Positions 45,361 through 55,195 of a stretch of 63,888 nt of DNA are shown here, piece by piece. The notes below the pieces were generated by a model. That model had not been told where the DNA came from and did no database searches. It saw only the letters and a program-made list of their open reading frames with translations. The DNA lies in assembly GCA_964642855.1 (NCBI GenBank), contig CAZXSK010000015.1, positions 1 through 63,888 of the forward strand, written 5' to 3'. The DNA is from CAZXSK01 sp964642855. GTDB taxonomy: Bacteria; Planctomycetota; Phycisphaerae; SM23-33. Position numbers and translations under genes: made by a program. How positions within the stretch are numbered: position 1 is the first letter of the stretch; every line of letters begins with the position of its first letter.

Positions 45361-47220
45361 ATGAAGATTCGAACGTTTCTCACCGTCACGGCTGTCATGG
45401 CCGCTGCAGCAATCTACTGCCACGCCGACCAGCCCGAGCAGCGGTTCATCGGCTACCGCAACGACGCCACCGGCGTGTACCCGGCCGACTGTGACCCCGT
45501 GACCGAGTGGAATATGTATGACCTCAAGACGGTCGAGAAGAAAGACCACCGCGGCAGGAAGAAGAAAGTCGAAGTTCCAGCGGGCGAAAGCCGCAAGAAC
45601 ATCGTCTGGAAGACGTCGATCCCGATGTACTGCAACGGCGGAATGATCGTCGCGGGGGGCAAGCTGTTCGCCCAGGCGGACCGGGGCGGCAGCGGCTTCG
45701 CGCGGAAACTCGTCCCGGAATTCCTGGGCAATCAGTTGATCTGTCTCGACCCGGCCGACGGGAGTATTCTCTGGAAGCGCGACCTGCAGCATCTCGAACT
45801 GTTCCCTCCCGAGAAGGCAAAGGAGATCGAAGCCGACCTCAAGGAAGTCAACGCCTTCTACGTGAAGGCATACTCGGGCTTCCTGGCCTACCGGCGAGTG
45901 GCCGGGCCGGTCATGGGCGGCGGGCATGGCTTGCCCAACTACTCCAAGAACATGCCCGACGGGTTCGAGGAGAAGTTCGCCAAGCAGGCGGAGGCGTTCT
46001 CGGAGGTCTGGAAGGAAGTGCCCCGCACTCCCGAAGCGCTGAAGGAAATGGCCAAGCAGCACGGCCGATTTGATCGGATGTGGACGTGGAACTACACGCA
46101 GCTGTCGTTCGAGAACTTCATGAAGCAGTTCTTCCCGAAGATCAAGAAGAAGCGCGATGCACTGGGCAAGTACGGGTACGCGTGGTGCGCCTGGTACGGA
46201 CAGGGCTCGTTCGTGGGCGCAGGCATGCAGACACCCGTCAGCGACGGCGAGAGCATCTACGTGCATACCGGCTACAACGACGTGTTCTGCTACGACCTGA
46301 AAGGCAACCGCAAGTGGGTGACCTGGTTCGGGGAGATGGGCGACCATCACGGCACATGCCTCGGCTCGCCCGTGCTGGTGGGCGACGTCCTGATCGTCAA
46401 CGGCGGCGGGGACCACAGCGTCAAGACCCACAAGTACATCCGCGGCCTGGACAAGAAGTCCGGCGAGATCCTCTGGGAGCATACCGACTTCTACACCGGC
46501 AAGAGCTACACCCGCATCACGCCGGTTCCCCTCACCCTGCCGATCGGCGATACCGGCAAGACCGTCGATGTGGTCTGGACCGGCCCGGGCAACGTCATCC
46601 GCGCGAAGGACGGAAAGATTCTCGCCGAGAAAATCGGCTGCCACGGCAACGGGCGACACGTCGGCGTCAGTGACAAGCACGACGTGATCGTACTGGTCAA
46701 CGGCAGCAGCGACGGCGGCGCGGGCTCGCCCGTAACCTTCCCCAAGGGCACCGTCGCAGTCAAACTCGCAGCCGAGAGCGAAGACAAGGTCACCGCCAAG
46801 ATGCTCTGGAACGATTCCAAGGGACCCAGCCGACTTGTCGTTCGAGACGAAACCGTCTACGGCTGGGATCGCAGCACGCTTGTCGCCCGGGACCTGATGA
46901 CCGGCAAGGAGATCGCCAAAGCAAAGGTAGGCCCCCGTGGGTGGCGAGGTCCGAACCACATGTCCGTTATCGCCGGGGACTACCTGTTCGGGCTCGACCA
47001 GTACAGCGGCTGCGGAATCGTGAAGATCCGCGGCGAGGGAAGCATGGAAAGCAAGACGTTCAACCTCGTCGAGCCCGAGCCGCTGAGCAAATACGACTTC
47101 TGGAACCAGGGCGCGCAGTTGTTCGCCAGCGGAAACCGGATCTTCATCCGCAGCTACACCGACGTCTACTGCATCGGCGACCCCCAGCAGGAGATGAGAC
47201 TGTCGAAGGCCCATCGATAG
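45361..47220 (+). CDS. Secreted PQQ-like beta-propeller protein 2
   Basis: A 619-residue exported protein. It has a signal peptide (MKIRTFLTVTAVMAAAAIYCHA) and the motif IGYRNDATGVYPADCDPVTEW. Propeller blades include NQLICLDPADGSILWKRDL, DVFCYDLKGNRKWVTWF and IRGLDKKSGEILWEH. A long helical insertion at about 150-250 (FPPEKAKEIEADLKEVNAFY) and a run of Trp/Tyr distinguish it from its neighbours. ATG 45361 has GGAG upstream and begins the signal peptide directly. No enzymatic residues were identified. Confidence 0.78.
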   Translation: MKIRTFLTVTAVMAAAAIYCHADQPEQRFIGYRNDATGVYPADCDPVTEWNMYDLKTVEKKDHRGRKKKVEVPAGESRKNIVWKTSIPMYCNGGMIVAGGKLFAQADRGGSGFARKLVPEFLGNQLICLDPADGSILWKRDLQHLELFPPEKAKEIEADLKEVNAFYVKAYSGFLAYRRVAGPVMGGGHGLPNYSKNMPDGFEEKFAKQAEAFSEVWKEVPRTPEALKEMAKQHGRFDRMWTWNYTQLSFENFMKQFFPKIKKKRDALGKYGYAWCAWYGQGSFVGAGMQTPVSDGESIYVHTGYNDVFCYDLKGNRKWVTWFGEMGDHHGTCLGSPVLVGDVLIVNGGGDHSVKTHKYIRGLDKKSGEILWEHTDFYTGKSYTRITPVPLTLPIGDTGKTVDVVWTGPGNVIRAKDGKILAEKIGCHGNGRHVGVSDKHDVIVLVNGSSDGGAGSPVTFPKGTVAVKLAAESEDKVTAKMLWNDSKGPSRLVVRDETVYGWDRSTLVARDLMTGKEIAKAKVGPRGWRGPNHMSVIAGDYLFGLDQYSGCGIVKIRGEGSMESKTFNLVEPEPLSKYDFWNQGAQLFASGNRIFIRSYTDVYCIGDPQQEMRLSKAHR

Positions 47221-47273
47221 GCGCCACGGACAGCCTGGCCGGATCGTACCGACCCCCTAACGGGGAGGCAGGC

Positions 47274-48653
47274 ATGGTATTGACATGGCGAAAGACGGCA
47301 CTCGCTGCAACTGCGGCGACGGTCGTGGTAACCACACTGGCATTCGTCCGTGCCGAGGAGAACAGCGATCGCGCGACGGACGACGTGCCCCTCTACTCGG
47401 GCGGCTATCGCGGGCCCGACCGAAACGGGATCTATCCGGCGGAGGATCTTCTGAAGAAATGGCCCGAGGGCGGGCCCGAAATGCTCTGGAAGTACGAAGG
47501 GCTGGGCGAAGCGTGGTCCAGCGTGACGATCCACGACGACAAGGCGTATGTGCTGGGCGGGATCAATCCGGGCATACTCTACGCGTTCGACCTGGACGAC
47601 GGCGAGCTCGTGTGGAAACTGGAGTACGGCCCCGATCGCCGGGAAGGCCGGTTCGCCGGCTCGCGGAATACCGTGGAGGTCAGAAGCGGGCGTGCGTACT
47701 TCGCCACCGGCCAGGGGGTGGTGCACTGCGTCGACCTGAAAGCAAGGAAGGTCGTCTGGTCGGTCGACACGGTAAAGAAGTTCGGCAACAAAATCCCCGG
47801 CCACGGGTACAACATCACTCCGCTGCTGCATGACGGGAAAATCATCTGCCCGATCCGCCGCGGCAAGCACACGCACGTTGCGCTGGACATGAAGACCGGC
47901 AAGGTGGTCTGGACGAACAAGCCCAGCACGTACGCCATCGGCGACAGTTCTCCCGTGCTGCTGGATGGAGATCCCCCCCTGGTGGTCGATAGCCTCTGGC
48001 ATGCCTTTGTGGTTCTTCGTCCCGATACGGGCAAAATCGTCTGGACGTACAAGGACGGACGCACCGGCACCATGATGACGCCGGTTGTGCGGGACGGGTA
48101 CGTGTTCGCCGACATGGGCCGACACCGCGCAACGATGTTCCACCGCACCGACGATCCCAACCAGCCGCTGCGGAAGCTCTGGCAACTGGATCACGGACTG
48201 GACGACATCAGCCAGGCCCTGATCCTGGACGACAAGGTGTTCTACCTCGGCCGGACGCATCGCATGGTGGAAGAGGTCGTCGAGAGGAAGGGCAAGAAGG
48301 AAACGCGCACCGTGCGCCAGCGATACATGGCAATGTGGGCCCGAGACGTCAAGACCGGCAAGCTGCTCAAGAGCGAGCAGGTTCGCGAAAGCGGTTCGCT
48401 CTCGGCCGCCGACGGAATGATCTACCTCGTCACCGGTGGTGAGAAGAACTGGAAGTCCAGCAAGGGCATCGAAGCGTGGATCTCGCTGATCCGCCCGACG
48501 AAGGGCGGCTTCGAGCAGGTCAGCCACTTCAAACCCGTGCGAGGGAAGAAGGAAGTCTGGATCAATGCAGCCATCGCCGACGGCAAGCTGCTGTTCCGCC
48601 AGGGACGCATGCTCTCGGCGTATGACATTTCGGCTGAGAGCGACAGCAGGTAG
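47274..48653 (+). CDS. Secreted PQQ-like beta-propeller protein 3
   Basis: A 459-residue exported protein. It has a signal peptide (WRKTALAATAATVVVTTLAFVRA), the planctomycete-type GYRGPDRNGIYPAEDLLKKWPEGGP and blades such as LYAFDLDDGELVWKLEY, VVHCVDLKARKVVWSVD and FVVLRPDTGKIVWTYKD. GGGGAGG lies six bases before ATG 47274. The three consecutive propeller proteins differ enough in length and insertions that they probably do different jobs, such as substrate binding or assembly, rather than being recent duplicates. Confidence 0.8.
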   Translation: MVLTWRKTALAATAATVVVTTLAFVRAEENSDRATDDVPLYSGGYRGPDRNGIYPAEDLLKKWPEGGPEMLWKYEGLGEAWSSVTIHDDKAYVLGGINPGILYAFDLDDGELVWKLEYGPDRREGRFAGSRNTVEVRSGRAYFATGQGVVHCVDLKARKVVWSVDTVKKFGNKIPGHGYNITPLLHDGKIICPIRRGKHTHVALDMKTGKVVWTNKPSTYAIGDSSPVLLDGDPPLVVDSLWHAFVVLRPDTGKIVWTYKDGRTGTMMTPVVRDGYVFADMGRHRATMFHRTDDPNQPLRKLWQLDHGLDDISQALILDDKVFYLGRTHRMVEEVVERKGKKETRTVRQRYMAMWARDVKTGKLLKSEQVRESGSLSAADGMIYLVTGGEKNWKSSKGIEAWISLIRPTKGGFEQVSHFKPVRGKKEVWINAAIADGKLLFRQGRMLSAYDISAESDSR

Positions 48654-48685
48654 GTAGCGAACCAGGATCATCAGGGAGAGTGAGA

Positions 48686-49678
48686 ATGGAACCGATTCGC
48701 GTAGCGATCATCGGGTGCGGGAACATGGCCGGGGCGCATGCCCGGCGGCTGAAGGTTCGAGACGACGTCGAGATCGTCGCTTTGTGCGACCCTCGCGACG
48801 AGGCGATGGAGCGTCTGGTCGAGCGAAGGCTTGCGGAAGTCGAGCCCGCGCCAAAGCGGTTCAGCGACACGGCTGAGATGTACCAACAGGCCAGGCCCGA
48901 CGCGGTGGTGATCGTCACGCCGCACACACTGCATCACGACCAGGCGGTCGACGCAATGCAGCGAGGCTGTCACGTGCTGCTGGAGAAGCCCATGGTCACC
49001 GACGTCACCGACGCGCGTGACCTGGTCCGGCAGGTCGAGCAGAGCGGCAAGACGCTGGTCGTCTGCTACAACACCGCCTTCACCGGCCCATTCATCTACC
49101 TTCGGCAGGCAATCCGCGACGGCCTGCATGGCCGGCTGGAACTGGTCACCGGCTACCTCTCGCAGAACTGGAAGGTCCTCACGGCCGGCAGCTGGCGGCA
49201 GGATCCGCAACTCTCGGGAGGCGGACAGGCCTACGACAGCGGAGCCCACCTGCTCAACAGCCTCTGCTGGACACTCGAGCAGCCGGTCGAAGAAGTTTCG
49301 GCCATGCTTGACCGGCAGGGCACAGCCGTGGACATTAACACCGTGCTCATCGCCCGCATGGGCGGCGGGGTCATGGCGAGCATCGCCATCGGTGGCGACA
49401 GCGCGCCCGACGGCAGCCACCTGGCGTTCGTGTTCGACCGGGCCCGCGTGGAGATCGACGGCTGGAAGGGCGAATGGATCCGCGTGATCGACGAATCGGG
49501 CGAGGTCACCGAAGTGGATACCCGCGAGCACGAAACGGACCCGGACGCGAACTTCATCGACGCCATCCAAGGCCAGGCCGAACCGCTGGTGACCGCGCAA
49601 CATGGCCTCGTGCAGTCGCAACTGATGCAGGCGCTGTACGCCTCTGCCGAGTCTGGCCAGGCAGTCCGGCCGGAGTGA
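48686..49678 (+). CDS. Gfo/Idh/MocA family oxidoreductase
   Basis: A 330-residue NAD(P)-dependent sugar oxidoreductase. VAIIGCGNMAGAHARRL is the Rossmann loop, HVLLEKPMVTD the EKP signature, and GGGQAYDSGAHLLNSLCW contains the conserved Asp/His of the active site. The family oxidises or reduces sugars, sugar acids and cyclitols. AGGGAG precedes ATG 48686, which was chosen over GTG 48680. It lies 32 nt after the third propeller gene and 49 nt before the next gene. The substrate is unknown. Confidence 0.85.
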   Translation: MEPIRVAIIGCGNMAGAHARRLKVRDDVEIVALCDPRDEAMERLVERRLAEVEPAPKRFSDTAEMYQQARPDAVVIVTPHTLHHDQAVDAMQRGCHVLLEKPMVTDVTDARDLVRQVEQSGKTLVVCYNTAFTGPFIYLRQAIRDGLHGRLELVTGYLSQNWKVLTAGSWRQDPQLSGGGQAYDSGAHLLNSLCWTLEQPVEEVSAMLDRQGTAVDINTVLIARMGGGVMASIAIGGDSAPDGSHLAFVFDRARVEIDGWKGEWIRVIDESGEVTEVDTREHETDPDANFIDAIQGQAEPLVTAQHGLVQSQLMQALYASAESGQAVRPE

Positions 49679-49727
49679 ACCAACGCGGTCGAAAACGACC
49701 CCCCACGAAAGGACGACACGGTAGACG

Positions 49728-51056
49728 ATGACTGACAGCGACGAGCCCCGCCGGGACGCACCGGCGCAGAGCTTCCAGGCCGGCTGGGCGACAGAGGACA
49801 TCACACCGCAGGAAGACTACCAGCTCGGCGGCGGAGCGTTCGGCCAGTCGCACGGCGTGCTGCACCCGCTGCAGGCCCAGGCGATCGCGGTGCGCTTCCA
49901 GGAAACAACCTGCGTTCTGCTGGGGGCGGATTGCCTCGGCTTCGGGGCCGCATGGTCACGCGAGCTGCGCGCACAGATCGCAGAAGATCTCGACCTGTCC
50001 CCCGAGGCCATCCTCCTGACGGCTACCCACACCCACAACGCCCCTGCCTCGGTGGACCTGCGGAACTGGGGCACGACCGATCCGGGGTACATGGATTTCC
50101 TGGCCGGGGCGCTTCGAAGCCTCGCGCGGCGAGCGATGGACGCCCTCGCGCCTGCGGAGCTGTTCCTCGCCGACGACGTGTTGCCCGGGGCCACCGCCAA
50201 CCGTTGCATTCCCGAGCCGCCCAGCGACCAGGACCGCATCCTGCTGCTGCACTTCAGGTCGCTGCAGGATCAGAGCTCCGCGCTGATCGTCAATTTCGCC
50301 TGCCACCCGGTGAACCTGCACTCCTCCGGGCTGGTGACGCCGGACTTCCCGCACTTCCTGCGAGCGCGCATGGGCGAGAAACTCGGCAACGTATCGACGT
50401 TGTTCCTGCAGGGCGCAAGCGGCGACCTGCTGCCCGCACGTTACGAGAAACAGCCCGACGAAGCCGCAGCGCGCGCTTTGGGCGAGAGCCTGGCCGACAA
50501 GGCCGCGGAGATGCTGCAATCAGCCTGCCCCGTCGGTCCGGGCGGCATCGACTGCATGGAGCGGGCCGTCGAGGTGCCCCTCGTGCCCCTGCCCGACGAC
50601 GATCAGCTCCGGCAGATGATCCAGGAGCACACACCGAAACTGGCGGCCTGGCCCGAGCCGGACATGGCCAGTTGGGACTACACCCGCCACAAGACCGCCA
50701 TCGAGTGGGCCCGCGAGGCGATCGACGCCCGCGCGGCCGGCAACGATCGAACGTCGACATCCCTCTCCCTGCAGGCGATCTCGATCGGTCAGCTGCTGAT
50801 CCTCGGCGTGCCCAACGAGTTATTCGATACGCTCGGGGCCCGCATCCGCCGGGCACTGACGCCCAGGTGCGTGCTGATCGCCACCCTCTCCAGCGGATGC
50901 GAGGGGTATCTCGCCACCTCCGCTGCGCATGAGAAGGAATCGTACGAGGCGTCCAAGGCGTTCCGGTACATCGGCCTGCAGTGCCTCGCTCCGACCACCG
51001 GCGAACTCGTGGTGGAGCAAGGCATCTCGCTGCTGCAGGATCTGGCCCGGCGCTGA
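49728..51056 (+). CDS. Neutral/alkaline ceramidase-like hydrolase
   Basis: A 442-residue protein of the ceramidase-like superfamily. FQAGWATEDITPQEDYQLGG is the typical N-terminus. LTATHTHNAP gives the HxH zinc motif and VNFACHPVNLHSSGLVTPDFP another zinc-binding His motif with its Ser/Asp neighbours. LFLQGASGDLLPARY matches the GxxGD motif. True ceramidases act on ceramides, but many members of this family in planctomycetes have unknown substrates. No signal peptide is seen. It is co-transcribed with the oxidoreductase. Confidence 0.75.
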   Translation: MTDSDEPRRDAPAQSFQAGWATEDITPQEDYQLGGGAFGQSHGVLHPLQAQAIAVRFQETTCVLLGADCLGFGAAWSRELRAQIAEDLDLSPEAILLTATHTHNAPASVDLRNWGTTDPGYMDFLAGALRSLARRAMDALAPAELFLADDVLPGATANRCIPEPPSDQDRILLLHFRSLQDQSSALIVNFACHPVNLHSSGLVTPDFPHFLRARMGEKLGNVSTLFLQGASGDLLPARYEKQPDEAAARALGESLADKAAEMLQSACPVGPGGIDCMERAVEVPLVPLPDDDQLRQMIQEHTPKLAAWPEPDMASWDYTRHKTAIEWAREAIDARAAGNDRTSTSLSLQAISIGQLLILGVPNELFDTLGARIRRALTPRCVLIATLSSGCEGYLATSAAHEKESYEASKAFRYIGLQCLAPTTGELVVEQGISLLQDLARR

Positions 51057-51111
51057 CCGCTGCGACGGTTCCGGCTGGACCGCCCGGGACCGGTGGTGTA
51101 CCGTGCGGGCA

Positions 51112-52566
51112 ATGACTGCCCATCGCGCCGCAGACCAACCCGCCCCGACCGGCCGAACCTGGCTGCTGATCGCCCTGGCCGCAGTCGCTGCGCTGGCCGC
51201 GGCCACCTACCTGCCCACGCTGGGCGATGGCTACTACTACGACGACGGACTGCTGCTGCGCCTGGGTGTCGATGCCCGTCACGCACCGGCCGAAACGATC
51301 TTCTCCACCGGCTTCAACGGGCATGTCCGCCCGCTTCCCATCGCCGTCGCGGCCGGCGTCGCGGCGATGGGTGGCCTCAAAGACCCCCTCGCGCTGAGGC
51401 TGGTGTCCCTGGCCGTTCATGCCGCCAACACCGCCATGCTCCTGCTGGTTCTCTATCGCCTGCTGGGGCCCAGGCGAAGGCTGGTGGCGCTGCTGGCCGC
51501 CGGTCTGTTCGCGGTCCACTGGCGCGCATCGGAAGCCGTCACCTATGTCGCCGCATCCGGGGTTGCGTGGGCAGTCTTCGGCGGGCTGGTAGCGTGTCTG
51601 GGTGCGACGGTCAGAACCCGGTCGGCCTGGCCGGCCGTGCTGCTGCTGACGGTCGGACTGGCAATCGCCTTCGCCGGAGGCGAGTACGGCGTGGCGATGC
51701 TCCCGCCGGTCCTGGTGGCGATCTGGCTGTCGTATCGTGGCCCCGACCACGCCACCGCCAGGCGCGCAGGCCTGACCGCTGCAACATTGACGCTGACGCT
51801 GGCCTACGTAGCCATGTCGGTTCGGCGAACCGGCGACGGTCGTATCGGAAGCGAGTACAGCCTGGGCGCGCACGTGGCGGTCAACCTGTGGGAGAATCTT
51901 GCAGCAATCTTCTTCCCGACGTCCATCGTCGACGAATGGGCCGGTGTCTTGATGGTGGTCATCCTGGCCATTGTCTTCGCAATCGCATGCCGGCGCCGAC
52001 CCCGACACGAGAAGATCCTGCTGTGGGGGCTGCTCGCCGCTGCGATTGGGGCGCTGGTCCCGTTCGCCCCCTCTCGGGCGGGTAACTTCGCGCGGTTCCT
52101 CTACCCGGCTGCGGGGTTCTTCGCGGCGTGGCTGATGCTGGGCGCGTGGATGCTCCTGGACCGCCCGAAAGGCTCGCGTGTCGCGGTGAGGCTGGGGACG
52201 ATCTCGATTGCAGCGGCCTTGGCGCTGGTCTACGTTGCGGAAGGCGCGTCGCGCCAGGCGGTCGAACGAGGCCGGGGCCAGGAACTTCGCAAGCTTCTGG
52301 GCCGGGTGGAACGCACCTGTCGCGATCACCCCGGCCAGGCGGTCCACCTCTATCTCGTCAACCACCAGTCTGAGCACGCTCCGGACGTGATCCGGGCACT
52401 GGAGCTCCTGCCGCCGGGGCAGATCCACCGGGGTCGACCTGAGAAGGCCGTCCCGCCGGCGGGAGAGATCTGGTTGCTGGCGCGGTATGATCTTCGCGGG
52501 GGATTTGCGATACACCAGGCCGGGCAAGCAGACGGCGAGAATGTTACGGCAAGGAATGCTCCATGA
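51112..52566 (+). CDS. Multi-pass membrane GT-C-like glycosyltransferase
   Basis: A 484-residue protein with about 10 predicted membrane segments (for example LLIALAAVAALAAATYL; AWAVFGGLVACLGATV; VLMVVILAIVFAIAC). After the first segment the loop YLPTLGDGYYYDDGLLLRL contains an acidic pair, like the catalytic loop of PMT/ArnT/TMTC-type enzymes, followed by NGHVRPLPIAVAAG (compare the RPL motif of TMTC). It probably uses a lipid-linked sugar donor. The C-terminus (about 410-484) is soluble. No clear Shine-Dalgarno precedes ATG 51112. Its stop overlaps the next ATG by 4 nt. Confidence 0.6.
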   Translation: MTAHRAADQPAPTGRTWLLIALAAVAALAAATYLPTLGDGYYYDDGLLLRLGVDARHAPAETIFSTGFNGHVRPLPIAVAAGVAAMGGLKDPLALRLVSLAVHAANTAMLLLVLYRLLGPRRRLVALLAAGLFAVHWRASEAVTYVAASGVAWAVFGGLVACLGATVRTRSAWPAVLLLTVGLAIAFAGGEYGVAMLPPVLVAIWLSYRGPDHATARRAGLTAATLTLTLAYVAMSVRRTGDGRIGSEYSLGAHVAVNLWENLAAIFFPTSIVDEWAGVLMVVILAIVFAIACRRRPRHEKILLWGLLAAAIGALVPFAPSRAGNFARFLYPAAGFFAAWLMLGAWMLLDRPKGSRVAVRLGTISIAAALALVYVAEGASRQAVERGRGQELRKLLGRVERTCRDHPGQAVHLYLVNHQSEHAPDVIRALELLPPGQIHRGRPEKAVPPAGEIWLLARYDLRGGFAIHQAGQADGENVTARNAP

Positions 52567-53633
52567 CACGCATGACCAGCAGAGAGCGAATCGCCCGCAT
52601 GTACCAGCATCGCCCAGCGGATCGCATTCCCATTACCGACGAGTTCTGGGGTACGACCCTTCGCCGCTGGCGGGCCGAAGGCCTGCCCGAGGGTGTCGAC
52701 GTCGAGGAGTATCTCGATATCGACAAGTTCATCAAGGTCACCGTGGACACCTCGCCGCGCATGCCCGCCCGGGTCATCGAGGAGACCGACGAGTACCGGA
52801 TCTCGACGACCAGATGGGGCGCGACGATGAAGACCATGAAGGTCACCAACGCCACGCCCGAGATGATCCGTCCCGGCCTGGAGGACATCACCGACTGGCC
52901 GAAGTTCAAGGAACGCATCACGCCCGATCCCGATCGGATCGACTGGAAGCAGCTCGAAACCCACTACGCCTCCTGGCGGGAGAAAGGCTGGTGGGTCGCG
53001 GGCCAGCCCTGGTTCGGCTTCGATATCAGCCACGCCGGCTTCACCGGCACCGAGAACATGCTCGTAGCCATGCTCACCGACCCCGAGATCGTCCGCGACA
53101 TGTTCGAGCATCAGCTGGACATCTCCCTGGCGCTGCTGGAGATGGCGTGGGACCGCGGGTTCACGTTCGACGGCATCCGCTGGCCGGACGACATGGGCTA
53201 CAAGTACAAGCAGTTCTTCAGCCCGGAGGTGTACCGCACGGTGCTCAAACCCGTCCACAAACGGGCCATCGAATGGGCGCACGCGCGGGACATCCCGGCG
53301 CACCTGCATTCCTGCGGCGACGTGCGCCCGCTGGTGCCCGAGTTGCTGGAGATCGGCCTGGACGCGCTGAACCCGCTGGAAGTCAAAGCGGGCATGGACC
53401 CGCTGGAACTCAAGGACAGCTTCGGCGACAGGCTGCTGCTGCACGGGGGGATCAATGCCGTCCTCTGGACCGACCCCGACGCCGTCCACGCCGAGATCGA
53501 CCGCCTCGTGCCACGCATGATGGAAAACGGCGGGTACATCTTCAGCAGCGACCACTCCGTGCCCGACGCCGTGAGCTTCGAGACGTTCCGCGAGATCGTC
53601 GAGCACGCCAAACGGGCCGGCTCGTACGAGTAA
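52563..53633 (+). CDS. Uroporphyrinogen decarboxylase-like (UroD/MtaA-type) protein
   Basis: A 356-residue TIM-barrel protein of the UroD superfamily. IARMYQHRPADRIPITDEFWG opens the family fold. AHLHSCGDVRPLVPELLEIGLDALNPLE (His-x-Cys at 248-250) is the zinc site of MtaA-like methyltransferases that move methyl groups to or from corrinoid proteins, rather than of heme-type HemE. LLHGGINAVLWTDP follows. It overlaps the membrane protein by ATGA and ends the operon 21 nt before the convergent sulfatase. It may process a methylated substrate; no corrinoid protein is adjacent. Confidence 0.78.
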   Translation: MTRMTSRERIARMYQHRPADRIPITDEFWGTTLRRWRAEGLPEGVDVEEYLDIDKFIKVTVDTSPRMPARVIEETDEYRISTTRWGATMKTMKVTNATPEMIRPGLEDITDWPKFKERITPDPDRIDWKQLETHYASWREKGWWVAGQPWFGFDISHAGFTGTENMLVAMLTDPEIVRDMFEHQLDISLALLEMAWDRGFTFDGIRWPDDMGYKYKQFFSPEVYRTVLKPVHKRAIEWAHARDIPAHLHSCGDVRPLVPELLEIGLDALNPLEVKAGMDPLELKDSFGDRLLLHGGINAVLWTDPDAVHAEIDRLVPRMMENGGYIFSSDHSVPDAVSFETFREIVEHAKRAGSYE

Positions 53634-53654
53634 TCGTCCCGGCCTACGGAGAAC

Positions 53655-55061
53655 TCACCAGCACGCCAGGCGGCGCTGCGGCGAGGCGGACGCCTCGACC
53701 GCCCGGGTCAGCATCCGGTCGCGCATGCGGTGCAGCTGGTCGACGGCCTCGGGGTCGCCCGCCCGGTTGACCACCTCGTACTGGTCGCGGTCGGACAGGT
53801 CGTAGAGCACCTCCAGCCCCTGGCCGTAGCGCAGATATTTCCACGCCCGATCGCGGAGCATCGTGAAGTGCGGGTAGGAATACGCGAACACGTCGGTGCG
53901 GCCCTGGGGGGTGCGCCCGGCCTGCAGATCGGCGGCGTAGCTGTTGCCCACCATCGCCTCGTGCGGCCTGCCGCCGGCTAGTTCGAGCATGGTCGGCAGC
54001 ATGTCCAGCAGTTCCACGAGCCCATCAACGTCGCGGCGCTCGGTGCCCAGCCCCGCCGGCCAGTGCATCAGCAGGGGTACGTGCATGACCTCATCGAAGA
54101 AGTGCGGCGCCTTGAGCGTGATGCTGTGATCGCCGCACTGGTCGCCGTGGTCGGATGTGAACACGATCAGCGTATCGTCCAGCTCGCCGCGCCTGCGCAG
54201 CTTCTCGACCACGCGCCCGACCGCCAGATCGAGTTCGGTGACCATCGCGTAGAAGTAGCGGCGATACTCGATGAAGTCCTCTTCGCTCCAGTCCCGGTTC
54301 CACTGCAGCAGGTTCCGCAGCTTGCAGTCGGGCTTGTCCTGCCATTCGTTTTCGCCAAGACGCGGGGCCGGAATCTCCGCGCCGTCGTACGGCTGGAATG
54401 CTTCGGCGACGGGGGTCAGCGGAGGGTGCGGGGCGAACAGGCCCATGTGCACGAACTGGTTGTTGAACCCGCGCATGTCGAGGTACTCGCAGACCGTCTC
54501 GGCTACGAAGCCGCTGTGACCTGCCTGCCAGGGCGCGTCGATCACACGGCGCTTGGGGTTGGACATTTCCTTCCTGTCCGAGACGCCGGGGATGAACTCG
54601 TGACGGTGCTCCGGGTAGCGGGCGCTGAGATACCGAACGTACGCGTCGTCCGGCTTGGTGGGGCTTTCCGAGCAGACGAACGTGTCGAACCCGTACGTGT
54701 TCCGCGGGCGGGATTCGTACTCCATGCCCGTATGCGGCTGGAGGTGCAGCTTGCCGATGTGCCCGGCATGGTACCCGAGACCCTTGAAGCAACGGGACGC
54801 AAGCGGCTGGAAGTCGTCCGGCAGGCAGAAGCCGTTTTCGGTTACGCCGGTCTGCTGGGGGTACAGGCCGGTCATGAAACTCGCCCGGCTGGGCATGCAG
54901 CAGTGGTTCTGCGTGTAGCAGTTGTGGAAGTTCACGCCGGCGTTGGCGAGGGCGTCGAGATTCGGCGTGCGGATGGCTTCGTTACCGTACGCGCCGATAC
55001 AGTCGTAGCGCATGTGGTCGGTGGTGATCAGCAGTACGTGTTTGGGCATCGCAGCGGCCAT
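53655..55061 (-). CDS. Formylglycine-dependent sulfatase (S1 family)
   Basis: A 468-residue sulfatase. LLITTDHMRYDCIGAYGN holds the metal-binding residues, CMPSR (about 56-60) the CxPxR cysteine, GHIGKLHLQ the substrate Lys/His and FTSDHGDQCGDH the later metal ligands. It is only distantly similar to the sulfatase at 40443-41894, so the two probably cleave different sulfate positions. ATG 55061 was chosen; an upstream TTG frame exists. It lies downstream of recA on the same strand behind a strong hairpin, and convergent with the UroD-like gene. Confidence 0.88.
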   Translation of the reverse strand: MAAAMPKHVLLITTDHMRYDCIGAYGNEAIRTPNLDALANAGVNFHNCYTQNHCCMPSRASFMTGLYPQQTGVTENGFCLPDDFQPLASRCFKGLGYHAGHIGKLHLQPHTGMEYESRPRNTYGFDTFVCSESPTKPDDAYVRYLSARYPEHRHEFIPGVSDRKEMSNPKRRVIDAPWQAGHSGFVAETVCEYLDMRGFNNQFVHMGLFAPHPPLTPVAEAFQPYDGAEIPAPRLGENEWQDKPDCKLRNLLQWNRDWSEEDFIEYRRYFYAMVTELDLAVGRVVEKLRRRGELDDTLIVFTSDHGDQCGDHSITLKAPHFFDEVMHVPLLMHWPAGLGTERRDVDGLVELLDMLPTMLELAGGRPHEAMVGNSYAADLQAGRTPQGRTDVFAYSYPHFTMLRDRAWKYLRYGQGLEVLYDLSDRDQYEVVNRAGDPEAVDQLHRMRDRMLTRAVEASASPQRRLACW

Positions 55062-55195
55062 GGCTTGCGGGCTTTCCTCTGGAGTCAATGCGTGTGCTCA
55101 ACCGGCGAGGCCGGATTCCTTCGGCCAATGTCGGCTTCATGGTACTTCGCCGGGAACTCCATCGCCAGAGGACATCGCCGGCCAGGCGCAATGCA

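Noticed and set aside
50290..52569. 759-codon minus-strand frame over the ceramidase and membrane-protein genes
   Set aside because: Arg/Pro-rich antisense translation without motif; plus-strand genes are clear.
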